Origin: Microbispora hainanensis
GTDB lineage: Bacteria; Actinomycetota; Actinomycetes; Streptosporangiales; Streptosporangiaceae
NCBI RefSeq assembly: GCF_036186745.1
Contig: NZ_CP108086.1
Location: 8,618,001-8,682,000 of the forward strand
DNA: 64,000 bases
Direction: 5' to 3'
Every line of letters starts with the position of its first letter. Position 1 is the first letter of the stretch. A model generated the notes under the pieces. It did not search any database and was not told where the DNA came from. It worked only from the letters and a program-made list of their open reading frames with translations. Of the stretch, positions 1-9,528 are shown piece after piece. The translations under genes were made by a program, and so were the position numbers.

Positions 1-43
1 CCCCGGCCGTGGTGCGTGGCCGGAGGGACGATCGAGTCGTGCG

Positions 44-1732
44 TCAGTCCAGGTAGTCGCGCAGCACCTGCGAACGGGAGGGGTGGCGCAGCTTCGACAT
101 GGTCTTGGACTCGATCTGGCGGATCCGCTCGCGGGTCACGCCGTAGACCTTCCCGATCTCGTCGAGGGTCTTCGGCTGCCCGTCGGTGAGGCCGAACCGC
201 ATGGAGACCACGCCCGCCTCGCGCTCCGACAGCGTGTCGAGAACGGAGTGCAGCTGCTCCTGCAGCAGCGTGAAGCTCACGGCGTCGGCCGGGACGATGG
301 CCTCGGAGTCCTCGATGAGGTCGCCGAACTCGCTGTCGCCCTCCTCACCCAGCGGCGTGTGCAGGGAGATCGGCTCGCGGCCGTACTTCTGCACCTCGAT
401 GACCTTCTCAGGGGTCATGTCGAGCTCGCGGGCCAGCTCCTCCGGCGTGGGCTCGCGGCCCAGGTCCTGCAGCATCTGCCGCTGGACGCGGGCCAGCTTG
501 TTGATCACCTCGACCATGTGGACCGGGATGCGGATGGTCCGCGCCTGGTCGGCCATGGCCCGGGTGATCGCCTGCCGGATCCACCAGGTGGCGTACGTGG
601 AGAACTTGTAGCCCTTGGTGTAGTCGAACTTCTCGACGGCGCGGATCAGGCCCAGGTTGCCCTCCTGGATCAGGTCCAGGAACAGCATGCCGCGGCCGGT
701 GTAGCGCTTGGCCAGCGAGACCACGAGCCGGAGGTTGGCCTCCAGCAGGTGGTTCTTGGCGCGGTGGCCGTCCTCGGCGATCCACTCCAGCTCGGCGCGG
801 ACGTCGACGGGCAGGTTGTCGGCCTCCTGGGCGAGCTGCTCCTCGGCGAACAGGCCGGCCTCGATCCGCTTGGCGAGCTCGACCTCCTGCTCGGCGTTGA
901 GCAGCGGAACCTTGCCGATCTGCTTGAGGTAGTCCTTCACCGGGTCGGCGGTGGCTCCGGCCGCCGCCACCTGGGCGACGGGCGCGTCGTCATCGTCGTC
1001 GGTGAGGATCAGGACCTCGTCCTCGGACTGGGCGAGCGCCTCGGCCTTGGGCTCGTCGCCGTCGGCCTCCCCCTCGGCCTCGGTGTCGGAGTCGTCGGTC
1101 TCCACCTCGGCGTCGATCTCGACGTCCTCGACCTCGATGTCGAAGTCCTCGATGTCGACGTCACCTTCGAGGTCGATGTCCTCGTCGTCGGCGATGTCGG
1201 CGGACTTCGGCTTGGAGTCGGCCTTGGGCGCCTTGGCCTGGGGACCCGTGGCGGGGGCCTCCGGCTTGGCGGGCGCGGCCTTCTTCGGCGGCGCGGGCTT
1301 GGCGGGCGCCTTGGCGGCGGCCGGCTTGGCCGCGGGCGGCGCGGGCTTGGCCGGCGCGGGCTTCTTCGGCGCCGGCTTGGCGGCCGGCGCGGAGTCGGTC
1401 ACCACGGCGGTCACGGTCTCCGGCTGCGACTCCTTGGCCGCGGCGGATTTGGTGGTCTTCTTGACGGGCGCGGTGGTGCGGCGCTTGGCTTGACCTCGAG
1501 AACGCTTGGGAGCCGCGGAGTCGGCGGCCGTCACCACGACGGTCACACCCTCCTTGCTGAGGCTGCGCAGGAATCCAGCGGCTTGCGACATCGGGATGTC
1601 CGCTTCCTCGAAGGCCTTGCGGACATCCTCGGACTCGAGGAAACCCTGCGAGCGCCCACGCTCGAGGAGCTGCTGAATCACTGGCTCGTTCAGCTCCGAC
1701 GGCTTCGAGCGAGTCGAACTTGCAGGCGACAC
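44..1732 (-). CDS. rpoD: Principal RNA polymerase sigma factor (HrdB/RpoD type)
   Basis: Primary sigma-70 factor that directs core RNA polymerase to housekeeping promoters. The C-terminal half has the complete set of regions: 1.2 (DPVKDYLKQIG), 2.1-2.4 (including LIQEGNLGLIRAVEKFDY and YATWWIRQAITRA), region 3, and 4.2 ending in GVTRERIRQIESKTMSKLRHP. The N-terminal part is an Ala/Lys/Pro-rich stretch followed by an Asp/Glu-rich block, as is usual in actinobacterial HrdB. The open frame extends to 1834, but GTG at 1732 has GAGAGG seven bases upstream and the N-terminus then resembles HrdB (SELNEPVIQQLLERG), so I chose it (562 aa). The 218 bp upstream, to 1950, hold the promoter, which I cannot place with confidence. 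The function is certain; the start is likely. Confidence 0.96.
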   Translation of the reverse strand: MSPASSTRSKPSELNEPVIQQLLERGRSQGFLESEDVRKAFEEADIPMSQAAGFLRSLSKEGVTVVVTAADSAAPKRSRGQAKRRTTAPVKKTTKSAAAKESQPETVTAVVTDSAPAAKPAPKKPAPAKPAPPAAKPAAAKAPAKPAPPKKAAPAKPEAPATGPQAKAPKADSKPKSADIADDEDIDLEGDVDIEDFDIEVEDVEIDAEVETDDSDTEAEGEADGDEPKAEALAQSEDEVLILTDDDDDAPVAQVAAAGATADPVKDYLKQIGKVPLLNAEQEVELAKRIEAGLFAEEQLAQEADNLPVDVRAELEWIAEDGHRAKNHLLEANLRLVVSLAKRYTGRGMLFLDLIQEGNLGLIRAVEKFDYTKGYKFSTYATWWIRQAITRAMADQARTIRIPVHMVEVINKLARVQRQMLQDLGREPTPEELARELDMTPEKVIEVQKYGREPISLHTPLGEEGDSEFGDLIEDSEAIVPADAVSFTLLQEQLHSVLDTLSEREAGVVSMRFGLTDGQPKTLDEIGKVYGVTRERIRQIESKTMSKLRHPSRSQVLRDYLD

Positions 1733-1950
1733 GAACACCTCTCGAACGAACGCATGGCGAGAATGGACCCAGGTGCTTCTTCTTTTCCGGTGGTGAGGTC
1801 GCGCAGACCGCGACATGCCATTGTGGCACGCCACGGTACGTGATACGGCCGCGTCCCGCCGGTTGCTCCTCCACCCTAGGCCGACCGAGACACTAGTGCG
1901 TACGGAAGGAGGTCACTGATACCCGAAAGCAACCGTTATGCCTGATTCAT

Positions 1951-4032
1951 TCAGTCACTCTTCGTGGCCGGTGGCACGTGGACCGCGAGTACCGTTACGT
2001 CATCATCCTGTTCATACCCGGACAGCATGTGGTCCACCAGGAAATCCAGCAGCATATTCGGGCTGATCAGGACCTCTGGGGGCGCCTCGGCCACGACGGA
2101 CGAAAGCTCCCTGAGTCCGGCGTCCAGCCCGCGCTTGCGGTTCTCCACCAGGCCGTCCGAGTAGAGGACGGCGGTGTGACCCGGCGGCACGCAGAACCGG
2201 AACTGCTTGCGGCTCGTGGCCCAGCCGAGCGGAGTGCCCGGCTCGGTCTCGTGCAGCAGCCCGACGCCCTGCGGCGAGACCAGCAGCGGCGGCGGGTGAC
2301 CGGCCAGGGCCAGCGTGCCCTCCCCGGTGCCGGGCTCGACGACCATGTACGCCAGGGTGGTGACCTGCTCTTCCTCCTCGGTGGCCTCGAAAACGCGGTC
2401 GAGCCCCGTCAGCACCGCGGCCGGGGGCGGGTTGGTCAGCGCGAGCGCGCGCATGGCGTTGCGGATCCGGCCCATGCCGGCGGCGGCCTTGACGCCCTTG
2501 CCCATGACGTCGCCCACCACGGCCGCCACCCGGCCGTCCTGGAGGACGAACGCGTCGTACCAGTCGCCGCCCACCTGCACGTGCCGGGAGCCGGAGCGGA
2601 AGCGGTAGGCCAGCGTCAGCCCACGCACCACCGGCAGGCGCTCGGGCAGCAGGCTGCGCTGCAGCGTCTCGGCGGTCTTGTGCTCGCGCTCGAAGAGCGT
2701 GGCCCGCTCGACCGCCAGGGCGCACTGACCGGCGAGGGCCTCCAGGAAGACGCCGTCCTCCTGGGAGATCTTCTGGGTCCGGGTGAACGCGAACCGCAGC
2801 GCGCCGAGCGCCCGCCCGGCCGCCAGCAGCGGCAGGCCCACCCAGGCCCGCTCGTCGGTCTGCGCGAGGAACCCGGAGATCTGTGCCTCGTCGGCGCCGG
2901 CGTCCACGAGCTGGGCGCGCAGGCTCTCCGGCGACTCGGCGAAGACCGGGCGGCGGCTGTTGACCGCCATCGTCATCACGTTGGGGTTCGCGAGATCGAT
3001 CTCCTCGCCCCGGGTGTCCGGGGTGCCGCCGCTGCTGATCAGCTTCAGCGTCGCCCGGTCGAGGTCGAGCAGGGCCACCGACGAGTGGTCGGCGGCGAGG
3101 GCCGTACGGCCGACGTCGATGATGACCTGCACCACCTGCTCGACGGTGAGCGCCTCGGCGAGCTGCGCGGTCGCGCCTTGGAGACGGGCGGTGCGCAGCG
3201 CGGCGGCGCCGAGCTGGTCGGTGAGGCGGCCGCGCATCTCCTCGGCCTCGCGCTGCGGCGTGACGTCGGTGTTCGCCCCGACCCACTCCACCACGCGGCC
3301 GTGCCTGATGATCGGCACGGCCCGGACCTCGAAGTGCCGGTAGCCGCTGGCCCGGGTGCGCACCCGGTAGCTCCACTCGAACATCGTCCGGCCGCGCAGC
3401 GCCTCGCGCCACGCCTCCTCGGTGCCGGGACGGTCGTCCGGGTGCACGGCGTCCAGCCAGCCGTGGGCGAGGTACTCCTCCAGGCCCTGGCCGGTGATGG
3501 CACGCCACTGGGGCGCGTCCTCGGCGACCGTGCCGCTGGGCGAGGTGATCCACACGAGCTGCTGCTGCGACTCCACCAGCGAGCGGTAACGCTCCTCGCT
3601 GCGCTCGAGGACCTCCTCGTTCAGCTGCCGCTCGGTCACGTCCACGCCGAAGAACGCGGTGCCGACGACGCCGTCGTCGCCCCGCATCGGGTAGAACGAC
3701 ACCGTCCAGTGGCGGGTGTCGCCGTTCCCGGCGCGGGTCCTGATCCGCTGGTCGGTGATCGGCAGCGACTCGTCGGCGATCCGGCGCAGCGCCGCCTCGA
3801 TGAGGGTGGTCAGGTCGGCCGGCAGTAACTCGGACGGCCGGCGGTCAAGATGCAGCTCGACAGGATGGCCGGTCAGCTCGGTAAAGGTGGAGTTGACCCG
3901 GACGAAACGACCATCCGGGTTGAAAAAGGCGAAGGCAAACGGCGCCTCCGACATCATGCCTCTGAAGAGGTCGGAGTCTGATATGTCCAAACCGGGCTCC
4001 CGGGGCCGGGGCACGGAGGTTTCGGCGCTCAT
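1951..4032 (-). CDS. PAS-PAS-GAF sensor PP2C (SpoIIE-type) phosphatase
   Basis: Cytosolic sensor phosphatase of the RsbU/SpoIIE class, expected to dephosphorylate an anti-anti-sigma factor. Order of domains in the 693 aa: PAS (EAPFAFAFFNPDGRFVRVN), PAC, a second PAS (YRSLVESQQQLVWITSPSG) with a PAC ending in GANTDVT, a GAF domain, then the phosphatase domain starting near LQRSLLPERLP. Metal-binding acidic motifs are present: GGDWYD, GDVMGKG, YSDGLVE and DDDVTVL. ATG at 4032 is preceded by GGAGG and is preferred to the start at 4131. The gene lies in the same direction upstream of the primary sigma gene, but no partner anti-sigma kinase or STAS protein is in the window, so its target is unknown. 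Confidence 0.92.
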   Translation of the reverse strand: MSAETSVPRPREPGLDISDSDLFRGMMSEAPFAFAFFNPDGRFVRVNSTFTELTGHPVELHLDRRPSELLPADLTTLIEAALRRIADESLPITDQRIRTRAGNGDTRHWTVSFYPMRGDDGVVGTAFFGVDVTERQLNEEVLERSEERYRSLVESQQQLVWITSPSGTVAEDAPQWRAITGQGLEEYLAHGWLDAVHPDDRPGTEEAWREALRGRTMFEWSYRVRTRASGYRHFEVRAVPIIRHGRVVEWVGANTDVTPQREAEEMRGRLTDQLGAAALRTARLQGATAQLAEALTVEQVVQVIIDVGRTALAADHSSVALLDLDRATLKLISSGGTPDTRGEEIDLANPNVMTMAVNSRRPVFAESPESLRAQLVDAGADEAQISGFLAQTDERAWVGLPLLAAGRALGALRFAFTRTQKISQEDGVFLEALAGQCALAVERATLFEREHKTAETLQRSLLPERLPVVRGLTLAYRFRSGSRHVQVGGDWYDAFVLQDGRVAAVVGDVMGKGVKAAAGMGRIRNAMRALALTNPPPAAVLTGLDRVFEATEEEEQVTTLAYMVVEPGTGEGTLALAGHPPPLLVSPQGVGLLHETEPGTPLGWATSRKQFRFCVPPGHTAVLYSDGLVENRKRGLDAGLRELSSVVAEAPPEVLISPNMLLDFLVDHMLSGYEQDDDVTVLAVHVPPATKSD

Positions 4033-4209
4033 GGTCGGCACCTCCGTCGCGTGCCAGCGTCTCCCACGAGGCACATCTCCATAACTGTGATTGGTAGCGC
4101 AGATCTGCCCTACATCATGGGCGATCGGCATGCACGGACGGAAGCCCCGCCCGCCATGCGGTCAACGCATCCTGTCAAAAGACCGGCGTCTCGCGCAGGA
4201 GGATCCGGC

Positions 4210-4776
4210 CTACTTCTTGGCCGCCCGCTTCGCTTCCTGCTTGGTCGCGCGGACCAGTTGCAGGCTCTCGGCGTCCACGACGTCGGCCACCGACCGGTGC
4301 ACCCCCTCCTCGCCGTACGGCCCGGCCGCCTCACGCCAGCCGTCCGGGCGCACACCGCACTGCTTGCCCAGCAGGGCCAGGAAGATCTGGGCCTTCTGCC
4401 GGCCGAATCCGGGGAGGGCCAGCAGCCGGCGCAGCAGCCCGGCGCCGTCGCGGACATCCTCCCACACCTTCTCGGCCGAGCCATCGTATTGCTCGACCAG
4501 ATAGGCCGCGAGCGCCTGGACCCGCGCCGCCATGGCCTTCGGATAGCGGTGGACGGCAGGCGTCGCCGCGAGCAGAGCCGCGAACTGATCAGGATCATAA
4601 GAGGCGATCTCACGCGCGTCCAGGTCCCTGCCGAGCCGGTCGGCGATCGTACGGGGCCCCGCGAAGGCCCGCTCGAGCGGCACCTGTTGATCGAGCAGCA
4701 TGCCGATGAGCAGTGCGAGGGGGCTGCGGCCGAGAAGCTCGTCGGCCTCGGGATCCTGGGCGAGCCGGATACGCAT
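4210..4776 (-). CDS. HhH-GPD family protein (putative DNA base-excision glycosylase)
   Basis: A 188-aa protein with an HhH-GPD fold. It starts with helices around LIGMLLDQQVPLERAF, which match the substrate-pocket helix of the family, and carries the DNA-binding hairpin LPGFGRQKAQIFLALLG near residue 120. It matches the small actinobacterial HhH-GPD subfamily rather than Nth/MutY, since I see no Cys4 iron-sulfur cluster. A role in base-excision repair is inferred from the fold. ATG at 4776 is chosen because homology begins there; the open frame runs to 4896. The C-terminus is Lys/Ala rich (KQEAKRAAKK). Confidence 0.85.
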   Translation of the reverse strand: MRIRLAQDPEADELLGRSPLALLIGMLLDQQVPLERAFAGPRTIADRLGRDLDAREIASYDPDQFAALLAATPAVHRYPKAMAARVQALAAYLVEQYDGSAEKVWEDVRDGAGLLRRLLALPGFGRQKAQIFLALLGKQCGVRPDGWREAAGPYGEEGVHRSVADVVDAESLQLVRATKQEAKRAAKK

Positions 4777-4877
4777 GGATTCAGCTTCCCACGCGGCGGC
4801 CCGCGAAGGGTTGACACCGCCGGGGAAAGAGGTGGAATAAGGGGCGGCAGGTCCCCATTCAGCGAGGAATGCAGTCC

Positions 4878-5132
4878 ATGCCCGTACTCGCAGCACGAAT
4901 CAGTGGCGGCCCAACACCGGAGCCGGGTCTTCGTGAACCGGCGGAACTCGTCACCCACCGGCTGGCCGCGGAATTCCTGACCGTCCCCCTGTCCGCAGTC
5001 GCCCGGTGCGTCGCCGACACCTGGGCCTGCGGCGAGCATCTCGGACTCGACGTCACTCCGGAGATCGTCGAGCGGGTCGCCCGGGAACGCCTCCTGGGCG
5101 TGGTCAACTCGGCGCCGCCTTCCCGGAGGTGA
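4878..5132 (+). CDS. Small hypothetical protein, three-helix style
   Basis: I do not recognise this 84-aa protein. It has a short Gly/Pro-rich N-terminus followed by mostly helical sequence (LVTHRLAAEFLTVPLSAVARCV, then HLGLDVTPEIVERVARERLLGVV). The pattern resembles the small DUF3562-like helical proteins of actinobacteria, but the match is only by impression. GAGGA nine bases before ATG 4878 favours this start over ATG 4869. It is divergent from the HhH-GPD gene and shares its 100-bp upstream region. Confidence 0.6.
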   Translation: MPVLAARISGGPTPEPGLREPAELVTHRLAAEFLTVPLSAVARCVADTWACGEHLGLDVTPEIVERVARERLLGVVNSAPPSRR

Positions 5133-5294
5133 GGCGCCGCGCCGCGGTCCCCCAGCGAGCGTCCCCACCCGCACCCGTACGGCGGGCACGGCCGGAGCGG
5201 CAGATAACGGGGAAGTCACCGGGCCGTGTTCCTGATGCCGTTCGCGGCGGGAATGCGAGAAGGTGGTCACCGTGAGCGAGCGGAGCGAGACCTC

Positions 5295-6860
5295 GTGAGT
5301 CGCCGGCGCCGACGTGACCCCCGGGAGACCCGGCCACCGGACGACGTGTTCGCGGAGATGCTGCTGGCGGCCAGGGAACTGCTCGCCGTCCGCAGCCCTC
5401 TCGACGCCGAGCTCATGGTCTCCGACATGCTCGGGGCCTGGTGGGGCAGGCGGCTGCGCGGCGGCGACGTCGAGCAGATCCTCGGCGAGGGGCTGGTGGA
5501 CTACGCGGCCAAGGCCGGCACGCCGGCCGCGCTCACCCTGCTCGTCTCCGTCGCCTACCTCGGCACCGCCCGCCAGGCGGCCAAGGCGGAGGGCGCGGCG
5601 CTCGCGCTGATGGAGTCGGACGTCGCCCGCCCCCGCTGGGCCGACCGCGTCGGGGCCGTCAAGCCGACCGGCTGCTACGTCTCCAGGGACGTGTACGGCG
5701 ACCAGGACACCGTGGTGTGCACGTTCGCCTACAACGGCGAGGACAGGCACGCGCTGGTCGTGGTCGTCGACTACAACATGGGCGGCATGGCCCGCGACGC
5801 CTGGGTGTCGTCGCAGGTCGACAAGCTGCTCGAACAGGCCAGGCTGGAGGCCGCGGGCAACGCGCTGCTGCGGTTCGAGGAGCTGGAGCCACAGCAGGCG
5901 CGGGCGCTGCTGGAGTTCGCCATGAAGGCCACCAGGACCGCCGCGCACGGCCGCACCGGCCCCAAGCTCGTGAGCGACAGCTACAGCGCCTACCACGCCT
6001 TCGCGCGGGCGCGGATCAAGGCGCTGCCGCCCGGGCGGATGCGGCCCGCCCCCGCGCACACCGAGGCGCCCTACAGCCGCGACCGCCGGGCGATGCTGGC
6101 GGCCGAGTTCCTCGCCTCGGACGCGGCGGAGAACCTGTCGGACCCGTCGGCCGCCTCCCGGTGCGCCGACCACATCATCGACTACGGCTGCGACCAGGAC
6201 TTCGGGCGGCCGATGCGGGTGAGCCCGACGAAGTGCGAGACGTTCCTGCTCGACTGGCTGCCGCGCAAGGTCCTGCTCAGCCCGGCGGAGCAGGACGCGA
6301 TGCCGCATGTGCTGTCGGCGTGGGTGCGTTTCGCCGGCCCCCGGATCGGCCTGCCCGAGCAGGGGGTGCGGGCGACGCTCGACGCGGTCTGGGAGGCGAC
6401 GGCCCGCTTCACCGAGGCCTACCGCGACCCGACCACGTTCGGGCTGGACCGCTCTCTCGTGGAGCGGCTGCTGCCCGACGGCGACCTGTCCGCCCTGGCC
6501 CGGCGCGCGTTCGCGTTCCCCCTGCTGCAGGGCATGCGCGGCTCGACCAGCCTCGACCTGCTGAACCCGGCGGACGAGGCCGACCGGCGCATCCTGCTGG
6601 AGATCGACCACGCCGGCGAGCTCGGCCGTACGGACCTGGAGGAGCACCTCGCCTGGCACGAGGAGATCGCGGGCCGGCTGTGGGTCGGCGACCCGCCGCA
6701 GCTGTGGGAGGCCGCCCAGCGCCTGATCGACCTCGGGCACGACCGGCACGACGTGCTGCACGTCCTCATCGAGATCGCCGAGCGGATCGGCGACCATCCG
6801 GACGAGCTGGCCGCCGCGCTCGACGACATCGCCGACATCCCGGACGAACCTCCCGCCTGA
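5295..6860 (+). CDS. Conserved actinobacterial hypothetical protein
   Basis: A 521-aa soluble protein that I do not recognise. It has no signal peptide or membrane segment. The N-terminal part is helical; the middle contains a beta-rich stretch (DTVVCTFAYNGEDRHALVVVVDYNMGG) followed by long helices, and the C-terminus is acidic (LAAALDDIADIPDEPPA). GTG at 5295 is preceded by GGAG 12 bases upstream and removes an unconvincing 23-residue extension. It is followed 62 bp later by pxpA in the same direction. Codon use fits a real gene. No function is assigned. Confidence 0.75.
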   Translation: MSRRRRRDPRETRPPDDVFAEMLLAARELLAVRSPLDAELMVSDMLGAWWGRRLRGGDVEQILGEGLVDYAAKAGTPAALTLLVSVAYLGTARQAAKAEGAALALMESDVARPRWADRVGAVKPTGCYVSRDVYGDQDTVVCTFAYNGEDRHALVVVVDYNMGGMARDAWVSSQVDKLLEQARLEAAGNALLRFEELEPQQARALLEFAMKATRTAAHGRTGPKLVSDSYSAYHAFARARIKALPPGRMRPAPAHTEAPYSRDRRAMLAAEFLASDAAENLSDPSAASRCADHIIDYGCDQDFGRPMRVSPTKCETFLLDWLPRKVLLSPAEQDAMPHVLSAWVRFAGPRIGLPEQGVRATLDAVWEATARFTEAYRDPTTFGLDRSLVERLLPDGDLSALARRAFAFPLLQGMRGSTSLDLLNPADEADRRILLEIDHAGELGRTDLEEHLAWHEEIAGRLWVGDPPQLWEAAQRLIDLGHDRHDVLHVLIEIAERIGDHPDELAAALDDIADIPDEPPA

Positions 6861-6922
6861 CGGCGGCGGCCCCTCTCCCTGCGGCAGGATGGACACCGCA
6901 CCGAGCTGCGGGAGGCACGGCG

Positions 6923-7687
6923 ATGACCACTGGCGTGATGGACCTGAACGCCGATCTCGGAGAGGGTTACGGGATCTGGCGGCTCGGGGACGATGTGGCC
7001 CTGCTCGACCTGGTGACGAGCGCCAACATCGCCTGCGGCTTCCACGCGGGCGACCCGCTGATCATCCGCCGCACCTGCGCGGCGGCGGTGGACCGCGGCG
7101 TGACGATCGGCGCCCAGGTCTCCTATCGCGACCTGGCCGGCTTCGGCCGCAGGGAGATGGAGATCGATCCGGAGGAGCTGTGCTCCGACGTGCTCTATCA
7201 GCTCGCCGCCCTGGACGGCATGGCCAGGTCGATGGGCGGGCGGGTGTCGTACGTGAAACCGCACGGCGCCCTCTACAACCGCGCCTGCCGCGACGAGGAG
7301 CAGGCGGAGGCCGTGGTGGCCGCCGTGGAGGCCTTCGGCGCGGCGCTGCCGATCCTCACGCTGCCCGGGTCGGCCCTCTCGCGGGTGGCCGCCCGTCATG
7401 GCGTGCCGTCGGTGGCCGAGTGCTTCGCCGACCGCGCGTACACGGCCGAGGGGACGCTGGTGCCCCGGAGGCGGCCGGGGGCGGTGCTGCACGATCCGGA
7501 CGAGGTCGCGGCCCGCGCCGTGCGCATGGCCACGGAGGGCGTGGTGACGACGATCGAGGGCGGCGAGGTGCGCGTCGGCGCCCGGTCCGTCTGCGTGCAC
7601 GGCGACACCCCCGACGCCGTACGGATCGCCGCCGCCGTCCGCAAGGCGCTCCTGGAGGCCGGCGTGACGGTGGAGCCGTTCATCTGA
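6923..7687 (+). CDS. pxpA: 5-oxoprolinase subunit A (LamB/YcsF family)
   Basis: PxpA is part of the ATP-dependent 5-oxoprolinase PxpABC, which opens 5-oxoproline to glutamate. The 254-aa protein has the family signatures MDLNADLGEGYG at the N-terminus, ANIACGFHAGDP, VSYRDLAGFGRREM, VKPHGALYN and the C-terminal VCVHGDTP. ATG at 6923 follows GGAGG by seven bases. PxpB and PxpC usually sit next to pxpA; here neither is adjacent, since the next gene is a convergent binding protein. The subunits must be encoded elsewhere or this copy acts alone. Confidence 0.94.
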   Translation: MTTGVMDLNADLGEGYGIWRLGDDVALLDLVTSANIACGFHAGDPLIIRRTCAAAVDRGVTIGAQVSYRDLAGFGRREMEIDPEELCSDVLYQLAALDGMARSMGGRVSYVKPHGALYNRACRDEEQAEAVVAAVEAFGAALPILTLPGSALSRVAARHGVPSVAECFADRAYTAEGTLVPRRRPGAVLHDPDEVAARAVRMATEGVVTTIEGGEVRVGARSVCVHGDTPDAVRIAAAVRKALLEAGVTVEPFI

Positions 7688-7785
7688 CCCGCCAGGCCCC
7701 GTGCCGTCGGCTGGGGGCCCCTGTCGCCGCATGTGCCTCCCGGGCACCGCCTGGGCGCCTCCTGGGCGTCGCCGGGGGCCTCCGG

Positions 7786-7814
7786 CGGCCCGGAGACGGC
7801 CCGGAGACGGCCCG
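7786..7814. repeat. 11-bp tandem repeat in convergent spacer
   Basis: CGGCCCGGAGA occurs twice in tandem plus a partial third copy, between the convergent pxpA and binding-protein genes. The flanking sequence also holds near-repeats of CTCCTGGGCG. Confidence 0.7.
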
Positions 7815-7824
7815 TGGGCGCCGC

Positions 7825-9528
7825 TCAGGAGGCGTAGCCGATGTCCTCGTACCTGAGGTCGAAGAACCCGTTGGCCCCGACGTTGGCCAGCGCGGACCGC
7901 ACGGCCACGCCCTGCGGGCTCTGGTAGAGCGGCAGCACGTTGACCTTCTTCCAGACCAGCCGGTCGGCCTCGTTCAGCAGGCCGGGCACCTTGCCGGGGT
8001 CGAGCGTGCTGCCCGCGCGATACATGGCCTCGTCGATCTGCCTGCTCCCGCTGCGCCCGAGGTTGGAGTACCACTCGACGTCGTCGCCCCGGCCGCCCCT
8101 CTCGCCGTCCGCGTAGATGTCGAAGGCGCTCGACACCGGGAACGGCGAGCTCGGATAGGCGAATGCGGTGATGTCGAAGTCGCCGGGGATGAGGTGCTTG
8201 CCGAAGAAGTCGTTGAAGGACACCTTGCGCACGTCGACCCGGATGCCCACGCGATCGAGCATCTGCCGGGCGACGCCTGCCTCGACGCCGCTCATGACGA
8301 TGCCGTCGGGCACGACGAAGCGCAGCGTGAGCGGCTTGCCGTTCTTCACGCGGGTCTTGCCCGACAGCTTCCAGCCCGCCTGGTCGAGCAGCTGCCCGGC
8401 CCGTTTCGGGTCATACGCACCGATCTGTCCGGCGTTGGCCTGATACCCGTACTGGCTGTTCATGAGGAAGTGGTTGTCCAGCGTCACGATCGGCCAGCCG
8501 AGCCCCTTGAGGTCCACCTGCATGAGGCCGCGGCGGTCGATCGCCGCCGCGACGGCCTCGCGCACCCGCGCGTCGGACAGGACCGGGCTCTCCCCGTTGA
8601 AGGTGAACTGCCGATACTGGGTGCCCGCGGCCTGCCGGATCACGGCGTCCCACGCCTCCCTGACCCGCGCGTAGTCGTCGGAGGACGGGCCCACCTCGAA
8701 GAGGTCCACGTCGCCCTTGGTGAACGCGTGGACCATCTGGTCGGGGCGCACGGTCCGGAACTCGATGGCGTCCAGTTTGGCGCGGTTGCCCCACCAGGCG
8801 GGGTTGCGGGTGAGCCTGACCGTCTTGCCCTTGACGTCGAGACGCTCGACGCGGAACGGCCCCGCGGTCACCGGGATGTGGTTGATCCAGTCGGCGTTGA
8901 ACGCCGCCGCGGTCGCGTTGGTGCTGCTGGGATACAGCGGCGTGAACAGCGACTGCCACTCGTTGAACGGCTGGGCGAGGGTGACCACCACCTCGCGGTC
9001 GCTCGCCCCTCTGGCCACGCTCTGGATGTTCTCGTACGCGATGGTCGAGTCGACCCGGTAGTCCCGGTCGTGGCCGCTCATGGCCTTCCACTGGGCGGCG
9101 AAGTCGGTCCAGGTGATCGGCCTGCCGTCCGACCACTTCGCCTTGGGGTTGATGGAATAGGTGATGACCTGCCGGGGAGAGGTCGCGGTGATCCTCGCGT
9201 TGGTCACGTAGTCGGTGTCGAGCGTCAGCCGCCCCCGCTCGTCGGAGCGGAACGTGCGGGGCATCAGCGCGTCGGTCACCGCCTTGACTCCGGTGCCGTC
9301 GCCGTCGATGTGGTTGCGGTTCCACTGGGTCGGGAAGTCGGTGAGCCCCCACCGGAGCGTGCCGCCGTCCTTGACCTTGTCGCGGGCCATCGGGTTGATG
9401 TCGTACGCCTTGACCGGGGAGGGGGCGAGCCCGTTGTCCGGTTCACCGGGCCCCCGCTGCACGCCGCAGGCACCGGCGGCCCACAGAGCGGCCAGTGTGG
9501 CCAGGGCGACCGGCCATCGTGCTCTCAC
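7825..9528 (-). CDS. ABC transporter substrate-binding lipoprotein (peptide/nickel SBP family 5)
   Basis: Extracellular lipoprotein (567 aa) with a short signal peptide and a lipobox, LWAAGAC, followed by an extended SBP_bac_5 domain: GGTLRWGLTDFPTQWN, ITYSINPKAKWSDGRPITWTDF, RLTRNPAWWG, VREAVAAAIDRRGLM and a C-terminal region ending near LPLYQSP. Such proteins bind oligopeptides or similar ligands and deliver them to an Opp/Dpp permease. No permease or ATPase gene is next to it, so it may be an orphan receptor. GTG at 9528 has GGAGA upstream and gives a standard lipoprotein N-terminus. Confidence 0.92.
   Translation of the reverse strand: MRARWPVALATLAALWAAGACGVQRGPGEPDNGLAPSPVKAYDINPMARDKVKDGGTLRWGLTDFPTQWNRNHIDGDGTGVKAVTDALMPRTFRSDERGRLTLDTDYVTNARITATSPRQVITYSINPKAKWSDGRPITWTDFAAQWKAMSGHDRDYRVDSTIAYENIQSVARGASDREVVVTLAQPFNEWQSLFTPLYPSSTNATAAAFNADWINHIPVTAGPFRVERLDVKGKTVRLTRNPAWWGNRAKLDAIEFRTVRPDQMVHAFTKGDVDLFEVGPSSDDYARVREAWDAVIRQAAGTQYRQFTFNGESPVLSDARVREAVAAAIDRRGLMQVDLKGLGWPIVTLDNHFLMNSQYGYQANAGQIGAYDPKRAGQLLDQAGWKLSGKTRVKNGKPLTLRFVVPDGIVMSGVEAGVARQMLDRVGIRVDVRKVSFNDFFGKHLIPGDFDITAFAYPSSPFPVSSAFDIYADGERGGRGDDVEWYSNLGRSGSRQIDEAMYRAGSTLDPGKVPGLLNEADRLVWKKVNVLPLYQSPQGVAVRSALANVGANGFFDLRYEDIGYAS

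Noticed and set aside
83..1843. Plus-strand open frame over the sigma factor gene
   Set aside because: Mirror of the rpoD coding sequence, composed of Leu/Gly/Arg runs.
5272..5300. GTGAGCGAGCGGAGCGAG motif as a regulatory repeat or mobile element end
   Set aside because: This kind of sequence is common near gene starts in actinobacteria and has no partner copy in the window.
4110..6896. Minus-strand open frame of 928 codons
   Set aside because: It is antisense to the plus-strand hypothetical gene and out of frame with the HhH-GPD gene; no conserved motif.
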